Source: Streptomyces sp. AP-93 (lineage in GTDB: Bacteria > Actinomycetota > Actinomycetes > Streptomycetales > Streptomycetaceae). Taken from it: DNA of 64,000 nucleotides. The stretch covers positions 310,001-374,000 of the forward strand of contig NZ_JALGBX010000002.1 of NCBI RefSeq assembly GCF_022808175.1, read 5' to 3'. The position numbers were made by a program, and so were the translations under genes. Shown here piece by piece: positions 1 through 8,295 of this stretch; position 1 is the stretch's first letter; each line of letters starts with the position of its first letter. Below the pieces are notes generated by a model. That model searched no databases and was not told the DNA's origin. It saw only the letters and a program-made list of their open reading frames with translations.

Positions 1-106
1 CGGCGAGGACGCCCACGCCCATGGTCAGGGCCACGGTCGCCAGGACGGCGGCCGCCTTCGCACGAAGCCCTGCACGCGTGGCCGAAGTCTTGCGCGTACG
101 AATCAT
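1..106 (-). CDS. Secreted protein, N-terminal part only (runs off window)
   Basis: Only the first 35 codons are inside the window. They begin MIRTRKTSATRAG and continue into a hydrophobic alanine/valine/leucine run ending near GVGVLA, which is a classical Sec signal peptide. The ATG is at 106 and a good ribosome site (GAGGAG) lies a few bases before it. The signal peptide resembles that of the next gene upstream (266-628), so the two may be related small secreted proteins. The mature part is not visible and no function can be given. Confidence 0.7.
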   Translation of the reverse strand, partial: MIRTRKTSATRAGLRAKAAAVLATVALTMGVGVLA

Positions 107-265
107 GGCTGGCTCCTCAGGTCGAAATCCGGATCGATCGAGATCGAAATCGAGTGGGGTTGTGGGGGACCCCCCGCGCATCCCCCGCAGTCCCGGTGTT
201 CGGGAGTCGCGGCCGCCGGCCGCGATCCCTTCGGGCAGGGCCCGAAGGCCTACGGCTCGAAGGGC

Positions 266-628
266 CTACGGCTGGATCGAGACCGAGTTGTACGGGGTCA
301 TGTTGAGCGGGATCGACTGACCCGGCCACACGCCGTCACAGTCGGTGCCGTTGGTGTTGTGGCACAGCCAGATCTTCCAGCCGTGGGTCTGGTTGTTCTT
401 GACGAGGTGCGTGCCCTCGTAGGAGTAGATCTTGTAGACGCCCGCGTACTTCCACATGTCGCGGATCCCGCTGCCCTCGGTGGTGCCCCAGTAGATGCAG
501 GCGTACCCGCTCGGGCAGTAGGTCGCGACGGCCTCGGCCGGTGCTGCCGCCAGGACCCCCGTACCCAGCGCCATCACCCCCGCGGCCGCCACTGATCCGA
601 GCTTCGTGCGTAAGGACGTACGTGCCAT
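266..628 (-). CDS. Small secreted protein, peptidase-inhibitor I36-like
   Basis: A 120-residue exported protein. Residues 1 to about 33 form a signal peptide ending in AAAPAEA. The mature part has cysteines in a YCPSGYACIYW context near the N-terminus and a second pair further on (LCHNTNGTDC), with many aromatic residues. This pattern is seen in the peptidase inhibitor I36 / beta-gamma-crystallin-like small proteins of streptomycetes. The ATG at 628 is preferred over the adjacent GTG because AGGGGGA sits at normal distance. An inhibitory role is inferred from family resemblance only. It is transcribed toward the partial secreted gene at the left edge. Confidence 0.7.
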   Translation of the reverse strand: MARTSLRTKLGSVAAAGVMALGTGVLAAAPAEAVATYCPSGYACIYWGTTEGSGIRDMWKYAGVYKIYSYEGTHLVKNNQTHGWKIWLCHNTNGTDCDGVWPGQSIPLNMTPYNSVSIQP

Positions 629-730
629 CACGGTCCCCCTGTCAGTAGGAGCGGGCTTCCCCCCGCAGCACTGATGTTCGGGACTCCCGGCCGCCGCCGC
701 GATCCTTTCGGGTACCGCCGAAAGCTGCGC

Positions 731-1690
731 TCAGGCGCCGCTGTGGAGGAGGTCCACGCCCAGGGCCGTCGCGGAGTGCAGGACCGCCTTGCCGTCCCGC
801 GCCGTGGTGATCAGGCCCGCCGCGCGCAGGGTGCGGGTGTGCTCCGAGACCGACGGGAGGCTGATGTGGAGGTCGCGGGCCAGCTCGGAGGTGGTCCGCT
901 GCTCGATCAGCAGCTGGAGCACGGCCGCCCGGGTCCGCCCCAGCAGCGCGTCAAGCGCGCCGTCCGCCCGGTCCGGGGACACCAGCGGCAGGGGGGTCAG
1001 CGCCGGGTAGAGGAGTACGTACGTCCCGTCCGGCTGATCGTCCAGCAGCGGGCGGCCCGTCCAGAACGGCGAGGGCATCAGCACCAGCCCGCGCCCGCCG
1101 AGCCGTACCTCGTAGTCCGGCGGCCGGCCCACCTCGAAGACCAGGCCCGACCAGTCGGCCTCCGGGTGCGTGCTCGCCAGGCAGGCCTTGATCCCGTGCG
1201 CGGCCAGCAGCCGGGTCCGCCAGGCCACGTCCGCCTGGAAGGACTGCCGGATCCGCGGCCAGTGCGGGGCGATGAGGACGTCGTACGCGGACCGGAGCGC
1301 GGAGTCGAGCTGCTCCCGGGCCTCCCGGTCCTGCCCCCACAGGGCGCGCAGCCAGGACGGAGACCCGGGCGCGCGGACGGCGGCGCGGGCCAGCCCCTCC
1401 GGCGTGAGGAAGGGGACCCGGTCCCGGATGACGGCGAGGCCCTCCTCCAGGCTGCGCACGTACGGCTCCACGAACTGCGGGTTGTCGCCGTCGGGGCGCA
1501 GCAGGTCGAACAGCGGCCGCACCCGCCCCGGCAGCTCCCGCGCGGCGAGGCTCCGCCAGCGGCCGAAAACCGCCTGCTGGTCCGTACGCTGCGCGGCGAC
1601 CAGCGCGAGGGCCAGCTCCACCAGGGGCTGGGGCTCGCTCGCGAAGGTGACGTTGAGCAGGTCCTCGGCCTCGAAGTGCACGCGCAGCAT
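731..1690 (-). CDS. ArsR-like winged-helix transcriptional regulator
   Basis: 319 residues. The N-terminal ~230 residues are a streptomycete-type sensor region without a recognised fold. The C-terminal ~70 residues hold a winged helix (LARDLHISLPSVSEHTRTL, then AAGLITTARDG), typical of ArsR-type repressors placed at the C-terminus. This arrangement recurs in many Streptomyces regulators; no ligand is known to me. It starts at ATG 1690, 31 bases after the SseB gene ends, so the two may be cotranscribed leftwards. No metal-binding cysteine motif is visible, which argues against a metal sensor. Confidence 0.75.
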   Translation of the reverse strand: MLRVHFEAEDLLNVTFASEPQPLVELALALVAAQRTDQQAVFGRWRSLAARELPGRVRPLFDLLRPDGDNPQFVEPYVRSLEEGLAVIRDRVPFLTPEGLARAAVRAPGSPSWLRALWGQDREAREQLDSALRSAYDVLIAPHWPRIRQSFQADVAWRTRLLAAHGIKACLASTHPEADWSGLVFEVGRPPDYEVRLGGRGLVLMPSPFWTGRPLLDDQPDGTYVLLYPALTPLPLVSPDRADGALDALLGRTRAAVLQLLIEQRTTSELARDLHISLPSVSEHTRTLRAAGLITTARDGKAVLHSATALGVDLLHSGA

Positions 1691-1721
1691 GTCCGCCCCC
1701 TACCGGCCCGACCGTCGGCTT

Positions 1722-2189
1722 CTAGCCGTACATGCGGCGCATGGCGAAGTCGACCATCTGCTCGACCGCCTTCGCGTCGAAGACCATCCGGTGGTCGCCC
1801 TCCATGTCGAGGACGAAGCCGTAGCCGGTGGGCAGCAGGTCGATCACCTCGGCGCCGGTGATCACGAAGTACTTGGACTCCTTGCCGGCGTACCGGCGCA
1901 GCTCCTTGAGCGTGGTGAACATCGGGATGACCGGCTGCTGCGTGTTGTGCAGCGCGAGGAATCCCGGGGTGTCGCCGCGCGGGCAGTAGACCTTCGAGGA
2001 GGCGAAGATCTGCTGGAAGTCCTCGGCGGACAGCGACCCGGTCGTGAAGGCGCGTACCGCGTCCGCGAGGGAGGGCGGCGAGGGCTCGGGGTACAGCGGC
2101 TGCTGAGGCTGCTGCTGCGCGTAGCCCTGCTGGGGCTGGGCGTAGCCGCCCTGCTGCCCCGCGCTCACGTTCTGGTCGTAGCCGTACAT
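1722..2189 (-). CDS. SseB-family protein with glutamine-rich N-terminus
   Basis: 155 residues. The first ~35 residues are low-complexity Gly/Tyr/Gln/Pro (QQGYAQQQPQQP). From about residue 40 the protein matches the SseB N-terminal fold (LADAVRAFTTG, VYCPRGDTPGF, VIPMFTTLKELRRYA, GYGFVLDMEG). SseB-type proteins are common in actinobacteria, often with unclear function. The start ATG at 2189 is the only sensible one. It is divergent from the acyl-CoA dehydrogenase gene at 2487. Confidence 0.75.
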   Translation of the reverse strand: MYGYDQNVSAGQQGGYAQPQQGYAQQQPQQPLYPEPSPPSLADAVRAFTTGSLSAEDFQQIFASSKVYCPRGDTPGFLALHNTQQPVIPMFTTLKELRRYAGKESKYFVITGAEVIDLLPTGYGFVLDMEGDHRMVFDAKAVEQMVDFAMRRMYG

Positions 2190-2406
2190 GGCCCGAAGCC
2201 TACCGAGGCGGTGGCCCGGCGGGACGTCGAGTTCCGGTCAGTGGGCTTCGAGCTCCGGCGGGGGACGGCGAATCCGGCCGGGGCCTAGCCCTGCTCGACG
2301 CGCCGGGGCTGCAATGGGGAGTGGTCCAGGGGCCCGGGAGCCGGAGCGTCCGGTGCGAGCTCGAACTTGACCCTGGTCACAGTCACCACGGAAGGGTTGC
2401 CGTTAT

Positions 2407-2442
2407 TACCCGTGGGTAGCATCATTACGTTACCGATTGGTA
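2407..2442. promoter_or_regulatory. Two matching inverted repeats (TACC-N4-GGTA), probable operators
   Basis: TACCCGTGGGTA lies at 2407-2418 and TACCGATTGGTA at 2431-2442. Both have the form TACC-N4-GGTA, with centres 24 bp apart, about 45-80 bp before the ATG of the acyl-CoA dehydrogenase. Short GGTA-armed palindromes are typical of TetR-type repressors of fatty-acid genes; the cognate regulator is not in the window. That they are operators is inference. Confidence 0.55.
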
Positions 2443-2486
2443 TGCACGAGGAACCACTCTCACCGAGCCTTAACGGAGCCGTCGCC

Positions 2487-4313
2487 ATGGGGCACTACAA
2501 GTCGAATCTCCGCGACATCGAGTTCAACCTCTTCGAGGTACTCGGCCGCGACAACGTGTACGGCACTGGCCCGTTCGGTGAGATGGACACCGAGACCGCC
2601 AAGACGATCCTCAGCGAGATCGCCAAGCTCTCAGAGAACGAGCTGGCCGCCTCCTTCGAGGACGCCGACCGCAACCCGCCCGTCTTCGACCCGGCCACGA
2701 ACACCGCGCCCGTCCCGGCGTCCTTCAAGAAGAGCTACAAGGCCTTCATGGACTCCGAGTACTGGCGCCTGGGCCTGCCCGAGGAGATCGGCGGCACCAC
2801 CTCGCCCCGCTCCCTGATCTGGGCCTTCGCCGAGACGATCCTGGGCGCGAACCCGGCCGTCTGGATGTACTCCTCCGGCCCGGCGTTCGCCGGCGTCCTC
2901 TTCGAAGAGGGCAACGAGGTCCAGAAGAAGATAGCCGCGCTCGCCGTCGAGAAGCGCTGGGGCTCCACGATGGTCCTCACCGAGCCGGACGCCGGCTCGG
3001 ACGTCGGCGCCGGCCGCACCAAGGCGGTCCTGCAGGACGACGGCTCCTGGCACATCGAGGGCGTGAAGCGCTTCATCACCTCCGGCGAGCACGACATGGA
3101 GGAGAACATCCTCCACTACGTCCTCGCGCGCCCCGAGGGCCACGGCCCGGGCACGAAGGGCCTCTCCCTCTTCCTGGTCCCGAAGTTCCACTTCGACCGG
3201 GAGACCGGCGAGCTGGGCGAGCGCAACGGCGTCTACGCGACGAACGTCGAGCACAAGATGGGCCTCAAGGCGTCCAACACGTGCGAGATGACCTTCGGCG
3301 ACCAGCACCCCGCCAAGGGCTGGCTGATCGGTGACAAGCACGACGGCATCCGCCAGATGTTCATGATCATCGAGTTCGCCCGGATGATGGTCGGCACGAA
3401 GGCCATCGCGACCCTGTCGACCGGCTACCTGAACGCGCTGGAGTACGCCAAGGAGCGCGTGCAGGGTCCGGACCTGGCCGAGTTCATGGACAAGGCGGCC
3501 CCCAAGGTCACCATCACGCACCACCCCGACGTGCGCCGCTCGCTCATGACGCAGAAGGCGTACGCCGAGGGCATGCGCGCCCTGGTGCTGTACACCGCCT
3601 CGATCCAGGACGAGATCCAGCTGGGGCAGGCCGCCGGCGAGGACACCGCCTCCCTCGTGGGCCTCAACGACCTGCTCCTGCCGATCGTGAAGGGCTACGG
3701 CTCCGAGAGGTCCTACGAACAGCTCGCGCAGTCGCTCCAGACCTTCGGCGGCTCGGGCTACCTGCAGGAATACCCGATCGAGCAGTACATCCGCGACGCC
3801 AAGATCGACACCCTCTACGAGGGCACCACGGCCATCCAGGGCCAGGACTTCTTCTTCCGGAAGATCGTCCGCGACCAGGGTGCTTCCCTCAACGTCCTCT
3901 CCGAGACGATGAAGAAGTTCCTGGCCGAGGGCCCCGGCGGCGAGGACCTCGCCCCGGCCCGCGACGCGCTCGCCAAGGCGGCCGTCGACCTGGAGGCCAT
4001 CGTCGGCCAGATGATCGTGGACCTCACCGCCACCGGCGAGGACGTCAAAAACATCTACAAGGTCGGCCAGAACACCACCCGGCTGCTGATGGCCTCCGGT
4101 GACGTGGTCGTCGGCTACCTGCTCCTCAAGGGCGCGGCCGTGGCCGCCGAGAAGCTGCCGGCCGCCTCCGCCAAGGACGTGGCGTTCTACACCGGCAAGA
4201 TCGCGGCGGCGAAGTTCTTCGCCTCCCAGATCCTGCCGGGCGTCTCGGTGGCCCGCGCGCTCGCCGAGTCCGTCGACAACACCCTGATGGAGCTCGACGA
4301 GGCCGCCTTCTAA
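2487..4313 (+). CDS. Acyl-CoA dehydrogenase (FadE-like, 608 aa)
   Basis: FAD-dependent enzyme that would oxidise acyl-CoA to 2-enoyl-CoA in beta-oxidation or branched-chain acyl-CoA breakdown. The flavin-site signature is [13 protein letters not shown] (around residue 170) and the catalytic glutamate lies in [14 protein letters not shown] (around residue 445). It is longer than the usual ~380 residues because of a C-terminal helical extension, as in the ~600-residue actinobacterial class. ATG 2487 is chosen because ACGGAG precedes it; upstream in-frame codons run through the promoter. Two matching inverted repeats lie upstream and a strong hairpin (4357-4399) follows. It appears monocistronic. 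The chain length of its substrate cannot be read from the sequence. Confidence 0.93.
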   Translation: MGHYKSNLRDIEFNLFEVLGRDNVYGTGPFGEMDTETAKTILSEIAKLSENELAASFEDADRNPPVFDPATNTAPVPASFKKSYKAFMDSEYWRLGLPEEIGGTTSPRSLIWAFAETILGANPAVWMYSSGPAFAGVLFEEGNEVQKKIAALAVEKRWGSTMVLTEPDAGSDVGAGRTKAVLQDDGSWHIEGVKRFITSGEHDMEENILHYVLARPEGHGPGTKGLSLFLVPKFHFDRETGELGERNGVYATNVEHKMGLKASNTCEMTFGDQHPAKGWLIGDKHDGIRQMFMIIEFARMMVGTKAIATLSTGYLNALEYAKERVQGPDLAEFMDKAAPKVTITHHPDVRRSLMTQKAYAEGMRALVLYTASIQDEIQLGQAAGEDTASLVGLNDLLLPIVKGYGSERSYEQLAQSLQTFGGSGYLQEYPIEQYIRDAKIDTLYEGTTAIQGQDFFFRKIVRDQGASLNVLSETMKKFLAEGPGGEDLAPARDALAKAAVDLEAIVGQMIVDLTATGEDVKNIYKVGQNTTRLLMASGDVVVGYLLLKGAAVAAEKLPAASAKDVAFYTGKIAAAKFFASQILPGVSVARALAESVDNTLMELDEAAF

Positions 4314-4356
4314 GGCCCGTCCCCGCCTCCCCCCAGCTGTACGCGGTGTACGTACG

Positions 4357-4399
4357 CGCCGACGGCCGGGCCCTCCGCACGGGGGCCCGGCCGTCGGCG
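4357..4399 (+). terminator. Strong hairpin after acyl-CoA dehydrogenase gene
   Basis: Arms CGCCGACGGCCGGGCCC (4357-4373) and GGGCCCGGCCGTCGGCG (4383-4399) pair perfectly over 17 bp around a 9-base loop, 43 bases past the stop codon. There is no U-tract, as usual for streptomycete terminators. Confidence 0.7.
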
Positions 4400-4491
4400 T
4401 GCGCGCGGCTCCGGCTCCCCTGCGCAGCCCCGTACCGCCTGTGGGCTGCGGGGTTCCCGGGATGTCGGTGGTTCGTGGGACGCTCGTGGGT

Positions 4492-5232
4492 ATGAGTCCA
4501 CAGGAGCAGCAGCGCGGCAGCAGGGGGTACTCGGTCCCGACCGGGCGCCCCTATGCCCTCAAGGAGCTGCAGTCCGCCGTGGGCAGCCTCGGAGACCACC
4601 TCAAGGAGCTCTACGAGGGCGCCCACCCCACCGAGTACGAATCGGTGGCCGACGCCCTCTACACCGCCTTCCAGACCGCCGCCGGGCTCGCCCCCGCCAA
4701 GAGCTACACCGGCTGCCCGGAGCACCCCAACGGCGCGCTGGACCCCGAGGCGCCCGACGGCTGGGGACGCTGCCTGATCTGCAACGACCGGCGCCGCCTC
4801 GGACTGCGCGCGCAGGGCGCCCGGGCCGCGTCCGCCGCCCCGCCCGCCGCGGAGCAGCGGCGGCTCGGTTACCCCGTGCCCGAGCCCCCGTACGACCTCC
4901 AGGCGCTGCACGGCTGCCTGCGCACGGTCGAGGAGCGGCGCTTCCACCTGAGCCTGTCCTCGCCCCCCGAGGACTTCGTCGCGATGGCCGACGACCTGCA
5001 CCGCGCCTTCATCGTGGCCCGCGAGCTGTCCCGGCCGCGCAACGCCTCCGGCTGCTCCGAGCACCCCGGCGCACCCATCGATCCCGACGCCCCTCCCGGT
5101 GAGGCCTGTATCTTCTGCGCCGGACGCAAGAGGCGCGCGCAGCGCTCCGCGCAGACCCCGGAAATGCTCCCGCGCATCCGCCGGGGCGAGCGCAGACAGC
5201 TGCAGCGCCGCTTCGACCGTCCGCCGGGCTGA
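4492..5232 (+). CDS. Hypothetical protein with duplicated C/H zinc-ribbon-like module
   Basis: 246 residues from ATG 4492. Two copies of the same ~100-residue module are visible. Each has a helical part (LQSAVGSLGDHLKELYEG / LQALHGCLRTVEERRFHLS), a SVADALYTAF / AMADDLHRAF helix, then Gly-Cys-x-Glu-His-Pro...Cys-x-x-Cys followed by basic residues. The His/Cys spacing looks like a metal-binding knuckle, once per module (CPEHP..CLIC and CSEHP..CIFC). The tail is Arg-rich, suggesting nucleic-acid contact, but no function is known to me. Upstream in-frame codons back to 4399 overlap the terminator and are unlikely to be translated. Confidence 0.75.
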   Translation: MSPQEQQRGSRGYSVPTGRPYALKELQSAVGSLGDHLKELYEGAHPTEYESVADALYTAFQTAAGLAPAKSYTGCPEHPNGALDPEAPDGWGRCLICNDRRRLGLRAQGARAASAAPPAAEQRRLGYPVPEPPYDLQALHGCLRTVEERRFHLSLSSPPEDFVAMADDLHRAFIVARELSRPRNASGCSEHPGAPIDPDAPPGEACIFCAGRKRRAQRSAQTPEMLPRIRRGERRQLQRRFDRPPG

Positions 5233-5330
5233 CGAGCACCGGGTGCCCCGGGACACACCCCCCGCGGCCCTCCTCCGGCTATCCGCCGAGTCCGGCCATG
5301 ACGAACACGACCGTCGTTAAGGTGAACCAT

Positions 5331-6629
5331 ATGAGCTCTCCCGCCGCCGCCCGCTTCGACCGCGGCCACACCGACGACCTGATGACCTTCCTGGCGGCGA
5401 GTCCGTCGCAGTACCACGCCGTGGCCAATGCGGCCGAGCGGCTGGAGAAGGCCGGATTCAGGCAGTTGGCCGAGACCGACGCTTGGGACGCGAGCACGGG
5501 AGGCAAGTTCGTACTCCGCGGGGGCGCGATCATCGCCTGGTACGTGCCCGAAGGCGCCGCCGCGCACACCCCGTTCCGGATCATCGGCGCGCACACCGAC
5601 TCCCCCAACCTCCGGGTCAAGCCGCTGCCCGACACCGGCGCCCAGGGCTGGCGGCAGATCGCCGTGGAGATCTACGGCGGCACCCTGCTCAACACCTGGC
5701 TCGACCGCGACCTGGGCCTGGCCGGACGCCTCACCCTGCTCGACGGCACCGAACGGCTCGTCAACATCGACCGTGCGCTGATGCGCGTACCCCAACTCGC
5801 CGTGCACCTGGACCGGTCGGTGAACACCGACGGGCTCAAGCTGGACAAGCAGCGGCACATGCAGCCGATCTGGGGCCTCGGCGACGTCCACGAAGGCGAC
5901 CTGATCGCCTTCCTGGAGGACGAGGAAGGCCTCGACCGCGGCTCCGTGGCCGGCTGGGACCTGATGGTCCATTCGATCGAGCCCCCGGCCTACCTGGGCC
6001 GCGACCGCGAGCTCCTCGCGGGCCCCCGCATGGACAACCTGCTGTCGGTCCACGCGGCCGTCGCGGCCCTCGTCGCGGCCTCCACGGCCGGCACGCTCGA
6101 CCACATCCCCGTCCTGGCCGCCTTCGACCACGAGGAGAACGGCTCGCAGTCGGACACCGGCGCGGACGGGCCCCTGCTGGGCAACGTGCTGGAACGTTCA
6201 GTCTTCTCGCGCGGCGGTTCCTACGAGGACCGCGCGCGGGCCTTCGCCGGTGCCATCTGCCTCTCCTCGGACACCGGCCACGCCGTGCACCCCAACTACG
6301 CGGAGCGGCACGACCCCTCGCACCACCCGCGCGCCAACGGCGGCCCGATCCTGAAGGTCAACGTCAACCAGCGCTACGCGACCGACGGCAGCGGCCGCGC
6401 GGTGTTCGTGAGCGCCTGCGAGCGCGCCGGCGTCCCGTGGCAGACCTTCGTCTCCAACAACTCGATGCCGTGCGGCACGACGATCGGCCCGATCACCGCG
6501 GCCCGGCACGGCATTCAGACGGTCGACATCGGCGTGGCCATCCTCTCGATGCACAGCGCCCGCGAACTGTGCGGCGCGGACGACCCGTACCTGCTGGCCA
6601 ACGTCATGCTGGCGTTCCTGGAGAACTAG
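5331..6629 (+). CDS. M18-family aminopeptidase (aspartyl aminopeptidase type)
   Basis: 432-residue binuclear zinc exopeptidase, cytoplasmic, removing N-terminal residues (acidic in the best-known members). Metal and catalytic motifs are present: GAHTDSPN (first His, with Asp), the DNLLS segment, DHEENGSQSDTGAD (acid/metal Glu), SSDTGHAVHPNY and the C-terminal MHSARE histidine. Length fits the family. ATG 5331 is chosen over ATG 5298 because AAGGTG lies six bases before it. It is convergent with the HTH gene at 6727-7257. Confidence 0.93.
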   Translation: MSSPAAARFDRGHTDDLMTFLAASPSQYHAVANAAERLEKAGFRQLAETDAWDASTGGKFVLRGGAIIAWYVPEGAAAHTPFRIIGAHTDSPNLRVKPLPDTGAQGWRQIAVEIYGGTLLNTWLDRDLGLAGRLTLLDGTERLVNIDRALMRVPQLAVHLDRSVNTDGLKLDKQRHMQPIWGLGDVHEGDLIAFLEDEEGLDRGSVAGWDLMVHSIEPPAYLGRDRELLAGPRMDNLLSVHAAVAALVAASTAGTLDHIPVLAAFDHEENGSQSDTGADGPLLGNVLERSVFSRGGSYEDRARAFAGAICLSSDTGHAVHPNYAERHDPSHHPRANGGPILKVNVNQRYATDGSGRAVFVSACERAGVPWQTFVSNNSMPCGTTIGPITAARHGIQTVDIGVAILSMHSARELCGADDPYLLANVMLAFLEN

Positions 6630-6726
6630 GGCGAAGGGGCCGGGTCCGACGGCGGTTCCAAGGCCGGGGCCCGGCCCTTCCGGTGCGCGGCGAGGTCCGG
6701 GCCAGGCAAGATCCGAAAGAGACGGC

Positions 6727-7257
6727 CTAGTCCTGGACGTGGCGGGCGAAGCGCTGCTGCGCGGCCTGGCGGCTGATCCCGTACGCCTTGCCGATCGCCT
6801 CCCACCGCACCAGCTGGCGGCGCCCGGAGCGCACCGCTTCCACGCCGGTCTCGCGGCCCGTCCTCTCGACGCGGGCCGCGACCCTCAGCGCGGTGAGGGC
6901 CTGCCCGCTCGCGCTCAGCTCCCCGATGCGCTGCCGCAGCGAAGCCAGCAGCTCGTCCACGTCGGGCGGCACGACCCCCTCCACCTGCGTGACGTGGAAG
7001 TCCCAGTCCGCGTACGGGCCGGTTCGCTCCTCGTACCCCTCGGTCGCCATGTCGTCGCCGAAGTCGATCGGGTGGACCGGACCGCCGCGCCAGCCGCACG
7101 AGCATGCGCCCCGCACACCGATGGCGCGGGGGGCGTCGGCGCCGTTGTAGACCCACCACAGGGTGTTCCCGTCGGCCGCGGGCCCCGGCTCGCTCCCGTC
7201 CGCGAGCACCGCGGCGAGGTGTCCCTCGTGGCGGCCTCCCTCGTCAACCCAGCGCAT
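6727..7257 (-). CDS. Hypothetical protein with C-terminal helix-turn-helix
   Basis: 176 residues. The first ~90 residues are unrecognised and contain a CSCGWRG segment. The C-terminal segment (RWEAIGKAYGISRQAAQQRF) is a clear helix-turn-helix of the kind found in streptomycete proteins with an SRQAAQQRF recognition helix. Two perfect 18-bp palindromes lie 28-75 bp upstream of its ATG, consistent with autoregulation by a dimer. It converges on the aminopeptidase gene, with a GC-rich inverted repeat between them (about 6632-6680). Confidence 0.7.
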   Translation of the reverse strand: MRWVDEGGRHEGHLAAVLADGSEPGPAADGNTLWWVYNGADAPRAIGVRGACSCGWRGGPVHPIDFGDDMATEGYEERTGPYADWDFHVTQVEGVVPPDVDELLASLRQRIGELSASGQALTALRVAARVERTGRETGVEAVRSGRRQLVRWEAIGKAYGISRQAAQQRFARHVQD

Positions 7258-7285
7258 GTCCGGCCCCTTTCATCAACGAAGCGAC

Positions 7286-7331
7286 TGTCAAGGCTCCTTG
7301 ACACATGAGGAGCTGTCAAGGAACCTTGACA
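7286..7331. promoter_or_regulatory. Pair of perfect palindromes TGTCAAGG-NN-CCTTGACA
   Basis: TGTCAAGGCTCCTTGACA at 7286-7303 and TGTCAAGGAACCTTGACA at 7314-7331. Each is an 8-2-8 perfect inverted repeat, 28 bp centre to centre. Each contains TTGACA, a -35 hexamer, on both strands, so a bound repressor could directly cover the promoter of the HTH gene (ATG at 7257). Confidence 0.7.
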
Positions 7332-7801
7332 CGGCTGGAGTTCGATGCTCTCCGGCCGATTCCATTCCGCTCCGGCCCCGCACCGTCTCCGGCCTGGAGC
7401 GACGTCCGGGGGCGCGGGCCCGTGGATGTGCACCGGCGCGTGGTGGCGACAGCCCGGGTTGCACCGATCGAGTGAACATCGAAAAGCCGGAACCGGCTCC
7501 GCTTGCACGGGCCGCCGCCTTGCCGGGAGCCCCGGTCGAAGATTGTCGAAGATTTCCGACCGGTTCGGGACCGGCTGGCGATCATATCGGCTCCCCATCC
7601 TTATATCTTCTGAGCGCGGAATGCCCCTCGGCGAAATGAAGCGGAACCGCACCCTTTGTTTTCACGTGGAGTCACACCGTGGCGACTACCCGCCGCGCGT
7701 GATTGTCTGCGGACCGGAGCGCACGAAAAGGGCCCCGAGGGTCGACTCCTCAGGGCCCCGCCGTCCGAGCCAACCGCCCATCCCGTGTAGAGGAGTACGA
7801 G
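7332..7801. other. 470-bp gap, relatively AT-rich in part
   Basis: No convincing gene. It holds a perfect direct repeat GTCGAAGATT (7535-7544, 7545-7554), an AT-rich stretch around 7580-7670 (unusual here) and the hairpin at 7730-7758. Reading frames across it show non-streptomycete codon use. Confidence 0.5.
7730..7758 (-). terminator. Hairpin with T-tract on the minus strand
   Basis: GGGCCCCGAGG and CCTCAGGGCCC pair over 11 positions with one mismatch, loop GTCGACT. On the minus strand it is followed by TTTTCG, so it is oriented to stop leftward transcription. No clear minus-strand gene lies just to its right, which makes its purpose unclear. Confidence 0.55.
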
Positions 7802-8059
7802 TTGATCGAACGTTTTTACCGGAAGCTGATTTCCCGTCTTCCAGTGCCGCCAGACATTAGCATTCCGATCCACCTCACCGCCCAAACCGCGATCGCCTCC
7901 ACCCTTTCGGTGGTCGTGCGCTGGAGTTCCGCCCTGACGTTCGCGACGGTGACCGGCGTGGTCTGGTTCGGGGCACCCCCCGAGGCGCTCTGGATGTGCG
8001 CGCCCGCGGTGTGGGCCGACCGGACCTCGGTCACGTACCAGCGGATCCGCCGCACCTGA
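7802..8059 (+). CDS. Small hypothetical protein (85 aa), uncertain
   Basis: The proposed start is TTG 7802, six bases after a strong AGGAG. The protein is 85 residues with a moderately hydrophobic middle (VVWFGAPPEALWMCAPAVWA) and a basic end. Over codons after 7870 the third-position GC is above 90 percent, as in real genes here, but the first ~20 codons are atypical. The opposite strand also has an open frame (GTG 8055 to 7816), with several rare AGG codons; the minus-strand hairpin at 7730-7758 would suit that alternative. No homologue recognised. Confidence 0.4.
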   Translation: MIERFYRKLISRLPVPPDISIPIHLTAQTAIASTLSVVVRWSSALTFATVTGVVWFGAPPEALWMCAPAVWADRTSVTYQRIRRT

Positions 8060-8066
8060 CGGCCGG

Positions 8067-8100
8067 GGCCGGGCCGGTTCCCGACCGGGCCGGCCCGGCC
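8067..8100 (+). terminator. GC hairpin after small ORF
   Basis: GGCCGGGCCGG (8067-8077) and CCGGCCCGGCC (8090-8100) pair perfectly, beginning eight bases past the stop of the 85-residue ORF. Confidence 0.5.
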
Positions 8101-8295
8101 CACCCGTACCCACCGCGCCGGCTCACGCTCGAACCCGTGACCACCGCCGATCAGATCGCGCCATCTTCCCCGACCGGGTCCGGCCCGCCCGTGGAGGCCC
8201 CCGCCGCCGCCGCATTCCAACGGCATATGCAAACTCCGCTTCCCCGGCCGATTTGTGTCACGGCCGGGTAGTCCCGAGAGGCTATTGCTCCTAGC

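Noticed and set aside
266..631. GTG at 631 as start of the I36-like protein
   Set aside because: The ATG three bases later is at better distance from AGGGGGA.
7658..7674. TTTTCACGTGGAGT as a third parS site
   Set aside because: Three mismatches from GTTTCACGTGAAAC, too many to claim.
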